A DNA stretch of 64,000 nt from Emcibacteraceae bacterium (GCA_041396985.1 JAWKXO010000001.1:558001-622000); one strand, 5' to 3'; shown: positions 9,048-17,982, counted from the stretch's first letter. Numbers and translations: made by a program. The notes: generated by a model from the letters alone, not told the origin.

Positions 9048-9455
9048 TTATTCATCACTTTTCAGTGCCGTAAAAATAACAATTGCCTGTGCCATAGGGT
9101 GTTCATCTGTAATGGATAGATCAATTTGATACCGCATACCGCTCGGTGTCAGCTCAATTAGCCTTTCAAGTGCCCCGCCGCCAAGTTTTAAAGTCGGCTT
9201 ACCGGCATCATCATTGATCACACAAATATCCTTCCAATATACCCCCTTGGCTATTCCCGTACCCAATGCCTTTGTACAGGCTTCCTTGGCTGCAAATCTT
9301 TTGGCAAAATTTGCCGCCGCATTCCCTTTCGATCTGCAATAATCAATTTCATGGTCGGTAAAAACCCGTTCCATGAATTTGCCACCAAACTGGTTTAATG
9401 ATTTTTCGATACGGCGGATATCCACCAAATCATTTCCCAGACCTATGATTCTCAT
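9048..9455 (-). CDS. acpS: Holo-[acyl-carrier-protein] synthase
   Basis: Transfers 4'-phosphopantetheine from CoA to the serine of acyl carrier proteins. It is 135 aa. Mg-binding residues are seen as D9 in GLGNDLVDI and E58 in FAAKEACTKALGTG. It follows pdxJ in the conserved alphaproteobacterial run. It is a plausible activator of both the housekeeping ACP and the dedicated ACP at 32677, although specialised synthases exist in some ceramide producers. Confidence 0.96.
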   Translation of the reverse strand: MRIIGLGNDLVDIRRIEKSLNQFGGKFMERVFTDHEIDYCRSKGNAAANFAKRFAAKEACTKALGTGIAKGVYWKDICVINDDAGKPTLKLGGGALERLIELTPSGMRYQIDLSITDEHPMAQAIVIFTALKSDE

Positions 9456-9489
9456 TTAGTAATTCCAATATGGCTTAAATGTGACGTGC

Positions 9490-10230
9490 CTAGCAATTTT
9501 CCCGTCCCCTGTCCATCAGCCTGCGCATTTCAATAATAGTGCCTTCCAGGCCAACAAAAATTGCTTCCCCAATTAAAAAATGACCAATATTGAATTCCGT
9601 AAATTCCTTAATTCTGGCCACTGCTTCAACTGTTTCATAGTTAAGTCCATGTCCTGCATGAACCTCAAGATCCAGCTCACCACAACACCTGGCCCCAACT
9701 CTCAGCCTTTCCAGCTCATCTTCCCTTTCTTTGCCATGTGCATCTACATAGGAGCCCGTGTGTAGCTCAACCTTGTTCGCACCAAGCTCTTTCGACGCTT
9801 TAATCTGATCTGGGTCGGGATCAATAAATAGACTGACGCTAACCCCTGCTGCTTTAAGTTTGGCAATATACTCTTCAAGATGTTTATAGCTGCCAATCAC
9901 ATCCAAACCACCTTCAGTGGTCAGTTCTTCGCGTTTTTCTGGTACAATGCATGAAGACGCAGGCTTTAATCGGGTGGCTATTTCAAGCATTTCTTCTGTA
10001 GCGGCCATTTCAAAATTTAGGGGAATTGAAATTTCTGCCATTAACCTTTCAATATCACTGTCTTTTATATGCCTTCTGTCTTCACGAAGGTGGGCCGTAA
10101 TACCGTCCGCCCCTGCTTTTTGAGCAAGCAGAGCAGCCCTGATCGGGTCCGGATGAAAGCCGCCGCGGGCATTTCTCACTGTGGCGACATGATCAATATT
10201 GACACCTAGCCTAATTCTATTGCTGCTCAT
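9490..10230 (-). CDS. pdxJ: Pyridoxine 5'-phosphate synthase
   Basis: Condenses 1-deoxyxylulose 5-phosphate with 3-amino-2-oxopropyl phosphate to make pyridoxine phosphate, a vitamin B6 step. It is 246 aa in a TIM-barrel fold. The N-terminal RLGVNIDHVATVRNARGG is diagnostic, and VELHTGSYVDAHG and HAGHGLNYE follow. It overlaps the DUF2062 gene upstream by 14 bases, so it is probably translationally coupled to it. Confidence 0.97.
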   Translation of the reverse strand: MSSNRIRLGVNIDHVATVRNARGGFHPDPIRAALLAQKAGADGITAHLREDRRHIKDSDIERLMAEISIPLNFEMAATEEMLEIATRLKPASSCIVPEKREELTTEGGLDVIGSYKHLEEYIAKLKAAGVSVSLFIDPDPDQIKASKELGANKVELHTGSYVDAHGKEREDELERLRVGARCCGELDLEVHAGHGLNYETVEAVARIKEFTEFNIGHFLIGEAIFVGLEGTIIEMRRLMDRGRENC

Positions 10231-10816
10231 TATATTTACCCTTCTTCATTTTCATCTGTCTTCTTTTCAGACGGTTTATTTTATATTGTGAAACCAATTT
10301 GTAAATCGGCCAGTAAAACGCTATCCATAACATCCCCCCAATGATAACACCGCCGAGCAACATTGGTAAAAAAACTGTTTCAAAAAATGGTTCTAACGCC
10401 TTTAACGGATCATTCACAAGATCAACAATTGTAAAACTGCTGAACATTTCACCCATTTTGATCATAATATCATCAGTTGCCTGCCAGCCGAGTATTTTAA
10501 TTCCCAAGTCATAGGTTACTGCCCAGATTATTGGAAAAGTCCAAGGATTGCCGACCGCCGTTCCGATCGCTGAAGTAAAAATATTCCCTCTGACAATCCA
10601 GGCAATTATTGCAGCAATAACAAAATGAAGTCCTACAAATGGGGTAAAGGAAACCGCTGCACCACAGGCAAACCCTGAGGCAATGGCATAAGGCGTTCCG
10701 TCAATTCGGGCAATGCGGTGATGAAGATAGCTGGCCGCACGTCTCCAACCTGATTTAGGCCACAAAAACTCTCTCAGCTTTTCAAATAGGGATTGTTTTT
10801 TTCGGCGCTTAAACAG
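10217..10816 (-). CDS. DUF2062 membrane protein, probable CTG start
   Basis: A 199-residue DUF2062 protein of unknown role. The core has GTPYAIASGFACGAAVSFTPF and GNPWTFP, with membrane segments near residues 45-75 and 140-165. The nearest conventional start is TTG at 10765, but that would cut off the usual basic N-terminus. Reading upstream in frame gives FKRRKKQSLFERLKEF directly before LWPKSGWRRA, as expected of the family. The only candidate initiator there is CTG at 10816, preceded by AAGAGG (10824-10829) with a 7-base spacer. I therefore choose CTG, which is unusual. Confidence 0.82.
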   Translation of the reverse strand: MFKRRKKQSLFEKLREFLWPKSGWRRAASYLHHRIARIDGTPYAIASGFACGAAVSFTPFVGLHFVIAAIIAWIVRGNIFTSAIGTAVGNPWTFPIIWAVTYDLGIKILGWQATDDIMIKMGEMFSSFTIVDLVNDPLKALEPFFETVFLPMLLGGVIIGGMLWIAFYWPIYKLVSQYKINRLKRRQMKMKKGKYNEQQ

Positions 10817-10841
10817 GACGAAACCTCTTAAATTTGTAATG

Positions 10842-11429
10842 CTATTTTTTTAAATCACGACTTCCCGGCTTTACAGCCTCGGTATTTTTCAGATGCGCCG
10901 GCAGGTTATCTGCCGAATATGCCGGAATTTCAAGCCCCATTAATGACACCAGGGGGACACCCACATCCACTTTACCGTTGCTGCGGTCCACGAGACAGCT
11001 GGCTGCGACCACCTTACCACCGTATTTTTCAATTGTTTCAATACATTCCCTGGAAGAAAGTCCTGTTGTGACAATATCTTCGGCCATTAAGACATTTGCC
11101 CCTTTCGGGATTTCAAAACCACGGCGCAGCTCAAACATGCCTTCAACCCGTTCAGTGAAAATAGCATTGACACCAAGCTGTCGACCCATTTCATAGCCCA
11201 CAATCACTCCGCCCATGGCTGGGGAAACCACCATATCTATTTCAGGCTCTATATTTAATCTGATTTTTTCTGCTAAAGCACTACAAAGCCGGGCTGCCCT
11301 TTCGGGGCACATAAGAACCCTTGCGCATTGGAGATACATTTCACTATGAAGGCCGGATGAAAGCAGGAAATGTCCTTCCAGCAGTGCTTTTGCATCTCTG
11401 AATTCATTTAAAACGGCTTGCTTGTCCAT
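10842..11429 (-). CDS. pyrE: Orotate phosphoribosyltransferase
   Basis: Adds phosphoribosyl from PRPP to orotate to make OMP in pyrimidine synthesis. It is 195 aa. The PRPP-binding motif is VLMAEDIVTTGLS around residue 110, and MVVSPAMGGVIVGYE is the substrate-side loop. It lies 15 bases downstream of rel and upstream of the DUF2062 gene, in one transcriptional run. Confidence 0.95.
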   Translation of the reverse strand: MDKQAVLNEFRDAKALLEGHFLLSSGLHSEMYLQCARVLMCPERAARLCSALAEKIRLNIEPEIDMVVSPAMGGVIVGYEMGRQLGVNAIFTERVEGMFELRRGFEIPKGANVLMAEDIVTTGLSSRECIETIEKYGGKVVAASCLVDRSNGKVDVGVPLVSLMGLEIPAYSADNLPAHLKNTEAVKPGSRDLKK

Positions 11430-11444
11430 GGCTATCCTTTTTGT

Positions 11445-13595
11445 TTATGTAAATGCCCGCTCTATGGTATTAACGAATTTGCTGGCTCTTAGAGCAGAAA
11501 TAATGTCTGTCAAATGTTTAACATCTCTGACCTCAAGATCAAGCTCAATTCTGAAAACGTCAGCGGATCTTTCGCTGAATTTTATATTACTGACATTACC
11601 ATCATCCTGCGCAATAATGGACAAAACAGAAGCCAGTGCCCCCGGCACGTGTTTTATTGTCATATCAGCACGACCGATAAAAATTTCCGAATCTTCATCC
11701 TTAGGATGCCAAGACAGATCAAGCCAGGCTTCGGGCGCTTCTGTATAAACATCCAGAGCTTCACAATCTATGGTATGGACCATTATGCCCTTTCCTTCCG
11801 AGACAATCCCGACTATTCGGTCCCCCGGCAGCGGATGGCAGCATTTGGATATATGAACAGGCAATCCGGGTGTAAGCCCTTTAATAGGCAGCTGATTATC
11901 GCCACCTTTGTGGGTTCGTTTGGTGTCCAGAATAATTGGTCCGGATTTTTTAACATCTTTTTTGTCTTTAAGTCTTGGGAAAATGATTTCGAGTACTTTC
12001 CTGTCTGAAACCTCACCACTGCCGACTTTCTCAAATACCGTTGATGATCCGCCATCCAGATTAAGCTTATTGGCAGCGTCATTAATTGACTTGATTGTAT
12101 ATTCACGATTTTCCTGTTCAAATGAATGTTTCAGAATTTCTTCACCAAGCCTGATATATTCCTGTTTTTGCTGCTGTCTGGTATAACGCCGAATTGCCGC
12201 TTTTGCTTTTCCGGTAACGACAAAATTTTCCCAGCTTTTATGAGGCTTCTGTGCTTTTGAGGTTAATATTTCAACCTGGTCACCATTTGACAGTATCCGT
12301 TTCAGCTGAACAGGTTCACCATTCACTTTGCCGCCCACACATGTTTCACCGATGATTGTATGAACAGCATAGGCAAAATCAACAACCGTGGAGCCGGACG
12401 GAAGATTGATCAGCTCGCCTTTGGGGGTAAAGCAAAAAACCTGATTCTGATACATGGCAATTTTCGTATGTTCCAGAAATTCTTCCGGGTCAGCTGCATG
12501 CTCAAGTATTTCCAGAAGGTCACGAAGCCAGCGATAATGAACGCCGTCTTTTGGCGAGGCATCATTTTTATAACGCCAGTGTGCGGCTACCCCTTTCTCG
12601 GCAATAATGTCCATTTCGGTTGACCTGATCTGAATTTCAATTCGTTTTCTTTGCGGGCCGATTACCACTGTATGGATAGACTGGTATCCGTTTGGTTTCG
12701 GCATGGAGATATAATCTTTTAAAAGTCCGGGCACTGCCTGCCATACCTGATGAATGACGCCGAGCGCCTTATAACAGTCCCCCACATCGTCGACAATCAC
12801 CCTAAAGGCAAACAGATCAGCCTGATTTTCAAGGCTTACATTTCTGTATGTAATTTTCTTCCAGATTGAGTAAGGCTGCTTCCTTCTGCCGATCACCTCT
12901 GCATCAATAAAATTTTTGGCAAATATTTTTTCAAGCTCCGTAATCACTTCATCACGGATATTTTCTGTGTTGGCATAAAGATAATCGAGCCTTTTCATAA
13001 TCGACTCGTGCGCTTCCGGATAAACGTGAGGAAAAGCGAGATCCTCAAGTTCATTCATCAGCTCCTGCATTCCTATCCGTTCTGCAAGCGGCGCGTATAT
13101 ATCCAGTGTCTCGCGTGCAATCCGCGCCCTTTTATCCGGGTTTTTGATATAATGAAGTGTACGCATATTATGGAGGCGATCAGCAAGCTTGACCAGCAAC
13201 ACACGTATATCATTTGACATCGCCAGTAGGAATTTACGAAAATTTTCCGCCTGCTTTGATGTTTCAGATGTATATTCAAGCTCAGAAAGTTTGGTTACAC
13301 CATCAACCATTTTGGCAATGTTGGTACCGAAAAGTTCTTCGATCTGCTCATAAGTGGCAACCGTGTCTTCAATCGTATCATGAAGCAGTGCCGTGACAAT
13401 GGTATCGCAGTCAAGCTGCATTTCCGTGAGGATTCCTGCAACTTCAAGCGGATGAGAAAAATAAGGGTCACCGCTTGCCCGTTTCTGCAAACCATGCGCT
13501 TTCATGGAAAAAACATAAGCCCGGTTCAGACGGGCCTCGTCTATATCCGGGTCATAAGCCTTGACCATATCTACCAGTTCAAATTGACGTATCAC
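11445..13595 (-). CDS. rel: Bifunctional (p)ppGpp synthetase/hydrolase (Rel/SpoT)
   Basis: Makes and degrades the alarmone (p)ppGpp in the stringent response. It is 716 aa. The HD hydrolase domain includes FSHPLEVAGIL and HDTIEDT (H72-D73). The synthetase domain includes MPKPNGYQSIHTVV and EIQIRSTEMD. A TGS domain follows (CFTPKGELINLPSGSTVVDFAY) and a C-terminal ACT domain. An intact HD motif argues for hydrolase activity, as expected of the single Rsh protein of alphaproteobacteria. The start codon is GTG at 13595, supported by the family-typical IRQFELVDMV opening. Confidence 0.96.
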   Translation of the reverse strand: MIRQFELVDMVKAYDPDIDEARLNRAYVFSMKAHGLQKRASGDPYFSHPLEVAGILTEMQLDCDTIVTALLHDTIEDTVATYEQIEELFGTNIAKMVDGVTKLSELEYTSETSKQAENFRKFLLAMSNDIRVLLVKLADRLHNMRTLHYIKNPDKRARIARETLDIYAPLAERIGMQELMNELEDLAFPHVYPEAHESIMKRLDYLYANTENIRDEVITELEKIFAKNFIDAEVIGRRKQPYSIWKKITYRNVSLENQADLFAFRVIVDDVGDCYKALGVIHQVWQAVPGLLKDYISMPKPNGYQSIHTVVIGPQRKRIEIQIRSTEMDIIAEKGVAAHWRYKNDASPKDGVHYRWLRDLLEILEHAADPEEFLEHTKIAMYQNQVFCFTPKGELINLPSGSTVVDFAYAVHTIIGETCVGGKVNGEPVQLKRILSNGDQVEILTSKAQKPHKSWENFVVTGKAKAAIRRYTRQQQKQEYIRLGEEILKHSFEQENREYTIKSINDAANKLNLDGGSSTVFEKVGSGEVSDRKVLEIIFPRLKDKKDVKKSGPIILDTKRTHKGGDNQLPIKGLTPGLPVHISKCCHPLPGDRIVGIVSEGKGIMVHTIDCEALDVYTEAPEAWLDLSWHPKDEDSEIFIGRADMTIKHVPGALASVLSIIAQDDGNVSNIKFSERSADVFRIELDLEVRDVKHLTDIISALRASKFVNTIERAFT

Positions 13596-13637
13596 CAGCC
13601 AAATTCCATATTAAGTTCGTATATTCTGGCAGTGTAC

Positions 13638-13678
13638 AAAAAAAGACCTGCTGAGAACACCTCAAACAAGTCTTTTTT
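13638..13678 (-). terminator. Intrinsic terminator after rpoZ
   Basis: AAAAAAGAC (13639-13647) pairs with GTCTTTTTT (13670-13678). On the minus strand this gives a hairpin ending in a U-run 20 bases after the rpoZ stop. Because the arms are A/T-rich at both ends, it could work on either strand. It should reduce read-through from rpoZ into rel. Confidence 0.65.
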
Positions 13679-13697
13679 ATAAATATTTTTTGTGCTG

Positions 13698-14093
13698 TTA
13701 TTCGTCGTCGTCTTCGTCGTCGAAATCTGCTTCCGCCCTGGCAACATCAGCCTTCACTTCCATAGCTACTTTTGAAAGATTATCGGCAGTCATATCCTGA
13801 TTATTTTCTGACAATTTCTGCTCCGCGAGCAACAGTGAAATATCATCTTCTTCAGGCTCATCAACCTCGACATGCTTTTGAAGGCCATAAAGAATTGCTT
13901 CTCTGATATCTTCCGGCTGAATAGCATCATCGGCAATTTCACGAAGAGCAACAACAGGATTTTTGTCATTATCACGCTCAACTGTGATGGGAGCTCCGGC
14001 TGAAATCTGACGCGCACGACGAGCGGCAAGCAGCACAAGCTCAAAACGGTTATCAACTTTATCTTCGCAATCTTCTACGGTAACGCGTGCCAT
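13698..14093 (-). CDS. rpoZ: RNA polymerase omega subunit
   Basis: Small subunit that assists RNA polymerase assembly and takes part in ppGpp binding. It is 131 aa from the chosen start. MARVTVEDCEDKVDNRFELVLLAARRARQI is the family N-terminus (quoted in parts: MARVTVEDC, NRFELVLLAARRAR). An upstream in-frame ATG at 14102 sits directly against the GGAGA ribosome site, whereas the ATG at 14093 has a 9-base spacer, so I use 14093. The C-terminus is long and acidic, ending DDEDDDE. It sits next to rel, as in many proteobacteria. Confidence 0.94.
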   Translation of the reverse strand: MARVTVEDCEDKVDNRFELVLLAARRARQISAGAPITVERDNDKNPVVALREIADDAIQPEDIREAILYGLQKHVEVDEPEEDDISLLLAEQKLSENNQDMTADNLSKVAMEVKADVARAEADFDDEDDDE

Positions 14094-14188
14094 AGTGCAC
14101 ATTCTCCATATAAATAAATAAAAAAGGGCTTATACAATTGTTACCCTGTTCTGTAAAGGCGATATATAGCAATTTTAAGGGGAAATGG

Positions 14189-14716
14189 CTATAAAAGTCT
14201 TACAATTCCATCAGAAAGTTGCTCATTTTGCATGGTCTTTATATTTTTCTTCAACACCGGATGCATCCAGACGCCCGCTATTTCCGCTGCCGGAATCAGC
14301 ACAAAGTCTCTTAAATGCATACGCGGATGCGGGACAATCATACCATCATTTGTATTTTTAGAGACCACTGCCAACCACTCTTTTTTACTCGGATATATTT
14401 TGTCGTGATAACATAAAAGATCCAGATCGATAATACGTGCTTCCCATCTTTCCCGTCTTACACGACCAAGATTCTGTTCAATTTCATGCATTAATTTCAG
14501 GAGTTCTGAAGCAGATAAAGAAGTTTCTACAGAAATTACGGCATTAACATACCATGGCTGGTCAGATTTTGGCACAGGCTCCGTTTCATAATATCGGGAT
14601 TTTTTTAAAATTTGAATCCCACTTGCCTTAAGTTCATTAATGGCTGCATCAAGTATTTCGCTGGACGATTTATAGTCAGCAGTTGTCAGATTACTGCCCA
14701 GGCCAATTAAAATCAT
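14189..14716 (-). CDS. folK: 2-amino-4-hydroxy-6-hydroxymethyldihydropteridine pyrophosphokinase
   Basis: Transfers pyrophosphate from ATP to hydroxymethyl-dihydropterin in folate synthesis. It is 175 aa. It opens MILIGLGSNL, and has the YYETEPVPKSDQPWYVNAV substrate loop, RWEARIIDLDLL with the metal-binding aspartates, and PHPRMHLRDFVLIP. It is upstream of rpoZ on the same strand with an 86-base gap. Confidence 0.95.
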   Translation of the reverse strand: MILIGLGSNLTTADYKSSSEILDAAINELKASGIQILKKSRYYETEPVPKSDQPWYVNAVISVETSLSASELLKLMHEIEQNLGRVRRERWEARIIDLDLLCYHDKIYPSKKEWLAVVSKNTNDGMIVPHPRMHLRDFVLIPAAEIAGVWMHPVLKKNIKTMQNEQLSDGIVRLL

Positions 14717-14842
14717 GAAAAGTCCGATTACTATTAAAAACAGTTGCTGTTTACAGTATCTGTTATAAATGAGCCAGTAAAATTACTTATAAAGCTTCTA
14801 AATCTTTTCATTTCTCTTCCTGTTCCACTTGCCAAAATTTTA

Positions 14843-14851
14843 TGTTATAAT
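14843..14851 (+). promoter_or_regulatory. Extended -10 promoter element of the NYN/UDG run
   Basis: TGTTATAAT at 14843-14851 is a perfect extended -10 (TG, one base, TATAAT). No good -35 is seen at the 17-base position, as is common with extended -10 promoters. The start site would fall near 14858, about 29 bases before the ATG at 14887, with AGGAA just before that ATG. Confidence 0.5.
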
Positions 14852-14886
14852 GAAACATATTTTATTTATTTTTCAGGAATTTTATT

Positions 14887-15447
14887 ATGCTCTTTTACCC
14901 AGAAGAAAAATTGGCCATTTTTATTGACGGCTCTAATCTTTTTGCCACCGCCAAAGCCCTTAATTTTGACATTGATTATAGCCGGTTAAGGCTTTATTTT
15001 GCCAGCCAAAGCCGGTTGCTTCGGGCCAATTATTACACGGCCCTCATTGAAGATATGGAATATTCGCCGCTAAGACCACTCGTCGATTGGCTTGATTATA
15101 ACGGCTATACACTCATAACCAAACCAACGAAGGAATTCACAGATCAAAACGGTGAAAAGAAGATCAAGGGCAATATGGATATGGAACTTGCCATTGATAT
15201 GATGGGTATGGCTGAGCATGTTGACCATATGGTGCTTTTTTCAGGCGATGGTGATTTCAGACGCCTTGTCGAATCCCTGCAGCGAAAAGGGGTCAGGGTT
15301 TCTGTCGTCAGCAGCACCAAAACCAATCCGCCGATGATTGCAGATGAACTTCGACGTCAGGCAGACAGCTTTATTGAAATTGCCAATATGAAAGAGGAAT
15401 TCGGGCGAAGCGCATCTACAGCTGCCACCGGGCATCCCAGAATATGA
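14887..15447 (+). CDS. NYN-domain protein (LabA/DUF88 family)
   Basis: A 186-residue predicted PIN-like nuclease of the NYN (LabA) family. Acidic residues at the expected places are D14 and N17 in IFIDGSNLFA, D98 in NMDMELAIDMM, and D121/D123 in FSGDGDFRRLV. The domain occupies nearly the whole protein. The family is thought to act on RNA, but the substrate is unknown. Its stop overlaps the next gene by four bases (ATGA), so it is coupled to the glycosylase. Confidence 0.9.
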   Translation: MLFYPEEKLAIFIDGSNLFATAKALNFDIDYSRLRLYFASQSRLLRANYYTALIEDMEYSPLRPLVDWLDYNGYTLITKPTKEFTDQNGEKKIKGNMDMELAIDMMGMAEHVDHMVLFSGDGDFRRLVESLQRKGVRVSVVSSTKTNPPMIADELRRQADSFIEIANMKEEFGRSASTAATGHPRI

Positions 15448-16124
15448 AAAATTTAAATCTTATTAAAAAAAACACGGAATTGCTTCCCGGCAATGCTCCG
15501 CTTGATTGCGTCCTTTGCCCACGTCTGGTTGCTTTCAGGGAAGAAAACAGAAAAAAGTACCCGGATTTCTTCAATGGTCCGGTCCCGGCATTTGGTGACC
15601 CCAATGCAGAACTCCTGATCATCGGCCTTGCCCCCGGCCTTAAAGGGGCTAACCGTACCGGACGACCATTTACAGGTGACTATGCCGGAGACCTGCTTTA
15701 TCCGACGCTTTTGAAATTCAATTTTGCAAGCGGACAATTTCTGGCACGTATTGATGACGGCCTGATTTTAAAAAATACCATAATCACCAATGCTGTCAGA
15801 TGCGTTCCGCCACAAAATAAGACAATGGGCGCCGAAGAAAAAGCATGTCGACCATACCTTATTGAACAGATTGAAAAGCTTCCCAAAATCCGCATAATCC
15901 TAGCGCTGGGCCTAGTTGCCCATAATGCCGTACTGTCCACCTTTGGCGAGAAAAAATCAGCTTTCAAATTCGGCCATAACCGGATGCACACTCTTTCAAA
16001 CAAAATTCAATTGATCAATAGCTATCATTGCTCAAGATATAATACCAACACGGGACGACTGACGACTGAAATGTTTGAGAATGTATTTAATCAGATCAAA
16101 AATTATCTGGGGAGCAATAATTGA
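15444..16124 (+). CDS. Uracil-DNA glycosylase, family 5-like (UdgB)
   Basis: Predicted DNA-repair glycosylase removing uracil and related deaminated bases. It is 226 aa. Cysteines in DCVLCPRL (22, 25), VRCVPPQ and EKACRPY could hold a 4Fe-4S cluster. The active-site loop GLAPGLKGANRTGRPFTGD lies at about 61-79. The second motif reads SYHCSRYNTNTGRLT; the usual family motif has Pro where this has Cys, so the sequence departs from consensus beside the key His. It is translationally coupled to genes on both sides. Confidence 0.88.
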   Translation: MKNLNLIKKNTELLPGNAPLDCVLCPRLVAFREENRKKYPDFFNGPVPAFGDPNAELLIIGLAPGLKGANRTGRPFTGDYAGDLLYPTLLKFNFASGQFLARIDDGLILKNTIITNAVRCVPPQNKTMGAEEKACRPYLIEQIEKLPKIRIILALGLVAHNAVLSTFGEKKSAFKFGHNRMHTLSNKIQLINSYHCSRYNTNTGRLTTEMFENVFNQIKNYLGSNN

Positions 16125-16984
16125 AGATTTTCATATATATTTTTGCATTGATGATGCCCTTAACATTATGGGCGCAGGGACGTTTTGACGGTGTTGAAAT
16201 CACAGCGACAAAAATAACCGACGGTCTTTATATGCTACAGGGCAACGGCGGAAATATTGGAGTATCAGTCGGTGAAGACGGTATTTTTCTTATTGATGAT
16301 CAATATGCCCCATTGACCGATAAAATTCTGGCCGCACTTCGAAAATTGTCAGACAAAAAAATCCATTTCGTCTTCAACACCCATTATCATGATGATCATA
16401 CCGGCGGGAATGAGAATTTAGGCAAAATGAATATTGACATTGCCGCGCATGATAAGGTTTACGAACGGCTTCACGACCAGAATGTCCCTAAAGAAGCGCT
16501 GCCCATTATAAGCTTTAATGATAAAATGACATTTCACATGAATGGCTTTACCATCAGAACCAGATTTTACCCGAATGCCCATACTGAAAGTGACAGTGTT
16601 ATCTTTTTTGAAGGGCGAAATGTCATCCATACTGGCGACCTATTTGAACAAAGCGGTTACCCTTATATTGATATTGATGCTGGCGGATCCTTCATCGGTA
16701 TGATCAATGCAGTTGATGATGTGCTTAAGACAATTGACGATCAAACCATCATCATTCCAGGACATGGCAGGCTTTCAAACAAGGCTGAACTTGAAAATTA
16801 TAACGAGGTTCTCAAGAAAATATATAATGAACTCATCCCCCTTGCTGATAAGGGGATAAGCATAGATGAAATAATCAAACTGCCGCTGCTTAGAGACTAT
16901 GATGACACTTGGGGCAAAGGGGATATAAGAGGCGAAACATTTTTAAAATTTGCCTATAACAGTATCTTAAAAGAACGACAATAA
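16121..16984 (+). CDS. Secreted metallo-beta-lactamase-fold hydrolase, copy 1
   Basis: A 287-residue MBL-fold protein with an N-terminal signal peptide ending near LWAQG, hence probably periplasmic. Zinc ligands are all visible: HYHDDH (H88, H90, D92, H93), HTESD, the Asp in HTGD, and IIPGH. The start is TTG at 16121, preceded by GGGGAG with a 6-base spacer, and it overlaps the glycosylase stop (TTGA). It is a clear paralogue of the next gene. Substrate is unknown; the spacing resembles subclass B1 beta-lactamases and also lactonase or quinoprotein-relay enzymes, so resistance should not be assumed. Confidence 0.88.
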   Translation: MKIFIYIFALMMPLTLWAQGRFDGVEITATKITDGLYMLQGNGGNIGVSVGEDGIFLIDDQYAPLTDKILAALRKLSDKKIHFVFNTHYHDDHTGGNENLGKMNIDIAAHDKVYERLHDQNVPKEALPIISFNDKMTFHMNGFTIRTRFYPNAHTESDSVIFFEGRNVIHTGDLFEQSGYPYIDIDAGGSFIGMINAVDDVLKTIDDQTIIIPGHGRLSNKAELENYNEVLKKIYNELIPLADKGISIDEIIKLPLLRDYDDTWGKGDIRGETFLKFAYNSILKERQ

Positions 16985-17011
16985 TCAGCCATTTGAAATG
17001 AACAGTCACTA

Positions 17012-17020
17012 TGATATAGT
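17012..17020 (+). promoter_or_regulatory. Candidate extended -10 before MBL copy 2
   Basis: TGATATAGT matches an extended -10 (TG, one base, TATAGT), ending 57 bases before the GTG start at 17078. It implies that the second MBL gene can be transcribed independently of the first. No clear -35 is seen. Confidence 0.3.
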
Positions 17021-17077
17021 TTCAAAATATTCCATTGCAAAATATACTCCTGACCATAATAAAATAAGGACATAATC

Positions 17078-17947
17078 GTGAAAAAAACAATTATTACATT
17101 AGCCGCCAGCCTTGCTTTTGCCAGTGCGGCAACCGCGCAGGATTGGGACAAAATCGAAATCAAAACCACCAAAGTCACTGATAATCTTTATATGCTTGAA
17201 GGCGAAGGGGGCAATCTTGGGGTTTCAATCGGTGAAGACGGTGTCTTTCTGATTGACGATCAGTATGCCCCTTTAACTGAAAAAATTGTGGCCGCTATCC
17301 GAAAACTTTCAAGTGATAAAATTCATTTTGTCTTCAACACCCATTATCACGGCGACCATACCGGCGGAAATGAAAATCTGGGCAAAATGGGAATTGATAT
17401 CGTTGCCCATGATGAGGTTTATAACCGCCTGAATGAAAGTGGTGCCGCAAAAGAAGCTCTGCCGATCATCACATTTAATGACATGCTGACATTTCACTTA
17501 AATGGCATGGATATTAAAACAAGGCATTATCGTTCCGCGCATACTGACGGTGACAGCATCGTTTATTTTGGCGGCAAAAATGTCATCCACATGGCTGATA
17601 TCATGTTTAATGAAGCCTACCCATATGTTGATGTTGAAGGTGGCGGATCATGGAAAGGCGTCCTGATTGCCGTTAAGGACACCCTTAATCAGATTGATGA
17701 TCAAACCAAGATTATCCCCGGCCACGGCCCCCTAACCGATAAAGCAGGGCTTAAGATTTATTATGACGTTCTGATGGATATTGACAGCATCTTAAGGCCC
17801 CTAGCTGAAAAGGGCTTAACCCTTGATCAGGTTAAGGAAATGGCCCCGCTTAAAAAATATGACGCTGATTATGGAAACGGCTTCATGAACCCGGATACAT
17901 TTTTAAGTATAGTATATATAGATATTTACAACCATATAAATAGATAA
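17078..17947 (+). CDS. Secreted metallo-beta-lactamase-fold hydrolase, copy 2
   Basis: A 289-residue paralogue of the preceding gene, alignable over its whole length. The signal peptide ends at about ATAQ (residue 21). Zinc ligands are HYHGDH (H89, H91, D93, H94), HTDGD, the Asp in HMAD and IIPGHG. The start is GTG at 17078 with AAGGA 7 bases upstream. Unlike copy 1 it has its own 93-base upstream region. A tandem duplication with retained catalytic residues in both suggests two related substrates. Function otherwise unknown. Confidence 0.88.
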   Translation: MKKTIITLAASLAFASAATAQDWDKIEIKTTKVTDNLYMLEGEGGNLGVSIGEDGVFLIDDQYAPLTEKIVAAIRKLSSDKIHFVFNTHYHGDHTGGNENLGKMGIDIVAHDEVYNRLNESGAAKEALPIITFNDMLTFHLNGMDIKTRHYRSAHTDGDSIVYFGGKNVIHMADIMFNEAYPYVDVEGGGSWKGVLIAVKDTLNQIDDQTKIIPGHGPLTDKAGLKIYYDVLMDIDSILRPLAEKGLTLDQVKEMAPLKKYDADYGNGFMNPDTFLSIVYIDIYNHINR

Positions 17948-17982
17948 AACAACCTTTGGTATGGTGAAAAACTGGAATTTTC

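Noticed and set aside
16121..17947. Beta-lactam resistance genes
   Set aside because: MBL fold and zinc ligands alone do not show beta-lactamase activity; many exported MBL proteins have other substrates.
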